A stretch of DNA of 24,721 nt. Origin: JBHIBA01 sp046758845. Its GTDB lineage: Bacteria > UBA8248 > JACPRG01 > G963555815. The notes below the pieces were generated by a model that searched no databases, was not told where the DNA came from, and saw only the letters and a program-made list of their open reading frames with translations. Position numbers and translations under genes: made by a program. This document shows, piece by piece, positions 22,242 to 24,721 of this stretch. The stretch spans positions 1-24,721 of the forward strand of contig JBHIBA010000033.1 in NCBI GenBank assembly GCA_046758845.1. Direction: 5' to 3'. Within the stretch, counting starts at the first letter, position 1. The number at the start of each line of letters is the position of its first letter.

Positions 22242-23348
22242 CTACCCCAGGGATTCTCCCGTTAGTGGATTGAAGAAATAATAGCAGCCCGGGTCGGGCG
22301 CCAGCCAGGCACGGCTTCCCGGTTCAGCGTGAACGCCCTTGCCAGTCTTGATCTTCAACTCTTCGCCCTGGCTTCGAACGGCGACCACCTTGTACTGCCC
22401 AAGGGGCTCGAGCACAATGACCTCCGCTTCCAGAGAAGCCCCCGTCGGCGGCTCAGTGTGGATCGTAATGTCGCTCGGGCGGATGCCGACCGAAACGCGG
22501 TTGTTCCCATTCCATCCGGCGAGCGGCCGTGCGGCCTCCGGCGAGATCGGCAGCGAAACTCCTCCCACTTCTAGCGCCCAGCCGCCGTCCGCACGCCCAA
22601 GGTTCGCGTCAAAGATGTTCATGGGAGGCTCACCCAGACTGCGGGCGATGTATTTGTTCTTCGGACGCTCATAGAGGTCCGTAGGGGAACCGACTTCCTC
22701 AAGGACACCGTGATTGAAAACCGCAATCCGGTCCGCAATGGACATGGCCTCCAACTGGTCGGGCGTCGTCCAAATGGTCGTGGCTCTCCGATTCCGTTGC
22801 AGGTGTTTCAGCCCGCCCCGCAGCTGGTGCCGCAGCTTGGCGTCCAGGTGGGCGATGGGTTCGTCCAAGAGGTGAACGGTTGCGTCCCGCACCAGCGTGC
22901 GGCCCAGAGCGACCCGCTGCCGCTGCCCGCCTGAGAGCTGTCGGGGGAGGCGGTCCAGCAAGTGGCCGATTTCCAGCAGGTCGGCCATATCCTGGACGCG
23001 GCGGCGGACTTCCTCCGTCGAAGGACGCGCCGTCGCGGCAGCAACGCGAAACGAGAAGGCCATGTTGTCGAAGACCGTCAATTGAGGATACAGGGCGTAG
23101 CTCTCAAAGGCCATCGAGACGGCTCGGGTCCGGGGAGGGTCGTCATTGACGATCCGGCCGTCCAGCAGGATTTCCCCCTCGTCGGCGGTTTCCAGCCCCG
23201 CGATCAATCGAAGCAGGGTGGTCTTTCCCGCCCCTGAGTGGCCCAGCAAAACCGTCAGCTCTCCCTGTTCGCACGCGAGCTCCACCCCTTTAAGGGCTTC
23301 GATGCGCTCATATCGTTTCGATACGTCTTTCAGAACGACAGTACCCAT
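22242..23348 (-). CDS. ABC transporter ATP-binding protein with Pro in the H-loop
   Basis: The product is 368 residues: an ATPase domain plus a C-terminal TOBE-like regulatory part (about residues 235-360), as in MalK-type subunits. Walker A is G-H-S-G-A-G-K-T-T, the signature L-S-G-G-Q-R-Q-R-V, and Walker B V-H-L-L-D-E-P with its catalytic Glu. The H-loop reads T-I-W-T-T-P-D-Q-L-E-A, where the family has T-H-D-Q; the codon is CCC. The Q-loop Gln is Glu (A-F-E-S-Y-A-L-Y-P). Loss of the switch His usually impairs ATP hydrolysis. GAGGCGG, overlapping the previous gene's stop, is its ribosome site. Confidence 0.92.
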   Translation of the reverse strand: MGTVVLKDVSKRYERIEALKGVELACEQGELTVLLGHSGAGKTTLLRLIAGLETADEGEILLDGRIVNDDPPRTRAVSMAFESYALYPQLTVFDNMAFSFRVAAATARPSTEEVRRRVQDMADLLEIGHLLDRLPRQLSGGQRQRVALGRTLVRDATVHLLDEPIAHLDAKLRHQLRGGLKHLQRNRRATTIWTTPDQLEAMSIADRIAVFNHGVLEEVGSPTDLYERPKNKYIARSLGEPPMNIFDANLGRADGGWALEVGGVSLPISPEAARPLAGWNGNNRVSVGIRPSDITIHTEPPTGASLEAEVIVLEPLGQYKVVAVRSQGEELKIKTGKGVHAEPGSRAWLAPDPGCYYFFNPLTGESLG

Positions 23349-23356
23349 CGTCCGCC

Positions 23357-24457
23357 TCAAAGGCCCCCGGCTTTCGCCGTCAGGTTGACGCCTGTCTCCG
23401 TATCGAACAGATGGAGGTGGTCTTCCGGGAACGAGAGTCCGACGACAGCGTCTTCCTGAAGGCCCAGGTTCTGCGCGGACTCCGAAAGGAGACGATGTTC
23501 GCCCATTTCGACCATCACAACGGCCGAATCCCCGCGAGGCTCCACCGCAAACACATTCCCGCGCAGCTGGCTGTCAGAGGGCGACTTGTTGATTCTCAGG
23601 CTCGCGGGACGGATTCCCAACGTCAGGCGGGATCCCTTGTGGTCTGAGATTCTTTGCATAAGTCCATGCGAAATAGGGAGCTCGAAGTCCGGGCCCCTCA
23701 ACCGGCCACCGCCGGAATCCGCTTCACAACGGATGAAATTCATCGGCGGCTCGCCGATAAAACCCGCGACGAACAGATTGGCGGGACGATCATAAAGGTC
23801 CTCCGGGGGTCCCACTTGCTGCAGGACGCCCAAGTTCATCACGGCCACCCGATCGGCCAGCGCCGTGGCCTCCACTTGGTCATGGGTCACATAAACCGTA
23901 CTCACGCCGAGGTTTCGCTGAAGCCGCTTCAACTCTCCCCTGAGCTCGACTTTGTGCGCGCTGTCCAAGTGGGAGATGGGCTCATCCATCAGGAGGACCT
24001 GGGGTTCCCGCACGATGGCCCGTCCGATGGAGATGCGTTGCTGGGCGCCGCCGCTGAGACGCTGAACGTTCTCATCGCGGATGCTCTGAAGGCCGAGCAT
24101 TTCCAGGGCGCGCTGCACCCTTTGCTTGATGACGGATCGCTCCATCTTCCGGATCTTAAGGGGAAAGGCGATGTTGTTGTAGACGGTCAAGTGGGGATAC
24201 AGGGCGTAATCTTCGAAGACCATCGCGATGTCCCGGTCCTTGGAGGGGACGTCGTTGATCCGCCTGTCGCCGATGAACAGATCGCCTTCGGAGATGATTT
24301 CCAGACCTGCAAGCATCCGCAGGCTGGACGTCTTCCCGCAACCGGAGGGACCCAAAAGGGCAAGAAACTCACCCTCCTCGCAGTCGAGATTGAGGTCTTT
24401 GACCGCTTCGACCCTTCCGTAGCGCTTCCAGATATGTTCAAAGCGGATTTTCGCCAT
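23357..24457 (-). CDS. ABC transporter ATP-binding protein, first gene of the importer operon
   Basis: The product is 366 residues with the same plan as its neighbour. Walker A is G-P-S-G-C-G-K-T-S-S, the signature L-S-G-G-A-Q-Q-R-I, Walker B V-L-L-M-D-E-P, and the H-loop V-Y-V-T-H-D-Q-V-E-A with its His intact. The Q-loop position is Glu here too (V-F-E-D-Y-A-L-Y-P). The pair probably forms a heterodimer in which this subunit supplies the competent switch. The ATG at 24457 has no clear Shine-Dalgarno; a palindrome (24460-24472) sits in its place. Confidence 0.93.
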   Translation of the reverse strand: MAKIRFEHIWKRYGRVEAVKDLNLDCEEGEFLALLGPSGCGKTSSLRMLAGLEIISEGDLFIGDRRINDVPSKDRDIAMVFEDYALYPHLTVYNNIAFPLKIRKMERSVIKQRVQRALEMLGLQSIRDENVQRLSGGAQQRISIGRAIVREPQVLLMDEPISHLDSAHKVELRGELKRLQRNLGVSTVYVTHDQVEATALADRVAVMNLGVLQQVGPPEDLYDRPANLFVAGFIGEPPMNFIRCEADSGGGRLRGPDFELPISHGLMQRISDHKGSRLTLGIRPASLRINKSPSDSQLRGNVFAVEPRGDSAVVMVEMGEHRLLSESAQNLGLQEDAVVGLSFPEDHLHLFDTETGVNLTAKAGGL

Positions 24458-24459
24458 CT

Positions 24460-24472
24460 TGCGGGTCCCGCA
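24460..24472. promoter_or_regulatory. Candidate operator palindrome at the first gene of the importer operon
   Basis: TGCGGG-T-CCCGCA is a perfect 6+1+6 palindrome two bases upstream of the ATG. It lies in the transcribed leader, so it could bind a repressor or fold to mask the ribosome site. Confidence 0.35.
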
Positions 24473-24569
24473 GATTTGGACGCCTAAAAGGAAATTCGCT
24501 GGATCTGAACGCTTGTACTCAGAGAAGCAAGCCGTTCATCCGAAGCCTAAAACGCCAGGGACAAGAACC

Positions 24570-24599
24570 ATTCTACAACCCCTCTTGCCCCCCGTTCAA
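24570..24599 (-). promoter_or_regulatory. Candidate promoter of the ABC importer-amidase operon
   Basis: Minus strand: TTGAAC (24599-24594), 18-base spacer, TAGAAT (24575-24570). Transcription from about 24563 gives a leader of about 106 bases. In the remaining sequence, 24600-24721, I see no gene. Confidence 0.5.
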
Positions 24600-24721
24600 C
24601 TATTCCACGGGGTCCCTTTAGGGAAAGAGCGATCAGACGATTGAGTCCATATTCGGCACGCATGGCTGACTCACGATCTGGGCCGTCGGGGGGTGTCGTT
24701 GAGTCGGAGCTCTCTCTCCAG

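Overview
The window is GC-rich, densely coded DNA from a Gram-negative-type bacterium. A heptosyltransferase-like GT9 enzyme, periplasmic binding proteins and a membrane-anchored thioredoxin point that way. The rpiB-glyA-nrdR order, orphan NMT1-type binding proteins, amidohydrolase-2 and acetamidase genes resemble Desulfobacterota, Tectomicrobia, NC10 or Rokubacteria-type genomes. That placement is inference and cannot be fixed from this sequence alone.

The most striking content is in the first 7 kb. Three genes are each split by one in-frame TGA that falls exactly where the family has its redox or catalytic cysteine: an AhpD/carboxymuconolactone-decarboxylase-like protein (CxxU, 131-928 minus), an O6-alkylguanine-DNA alkyltransferase (PUHR, 3154-3747 minus) and a DipZ/TlpA-like thioredoxin (UxxC, 6353-6907 plus). 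In all three the reading frame and family conservation continue through the TGA, and a stem-loop can be drawn just downstream. TGA is an ordinary stop in the neighbouring genes rpiB, glyA and nrdR, so selenocysteine insertion is the best explanation. Around them lie a HAD-like protein with a destroyed nucleophile motif (1045-1863 minus), an amidohydrolase (2044-2904 plus) and the operon rpiB-glyA-nrdR (3960-6230 plus).

From 7.0 to 10.4 kb there is a group of small single-domain genes: TfoX-N, VOC, DinB, SRPBCC/AHSA1 and ArsR on the minus strand, and a YdhR-like protein on the plus strand. A decayed partial copy of the DinB gene lies between VOC and DinB. The arsR start codon lies inside a perfect palindrome next to a strong promoter. 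A GT9 glycosyltransferase follows (10576-11571 minus).

From 12.0 to 15.8 kb an M20-type hydrolase gene with its own good promoter precedes an NMT1-type binding protein. A paralogous binding protein lies convergent to it; neither has transport partners here. From 16.0 to 17.0 kb there are two unrecognised genes of different base composition. From 24.6 down to 17.1 kb a minus-strand operon encodes a complete ABC importer (two ATPases, binding protein, two permeases) followed by an acetamidase/formamidase and an alpha/beta hydrolase, which suggests uptake and hydrolysis of an amide or ester. One ATPase has proline in place of the H-loop histidine.
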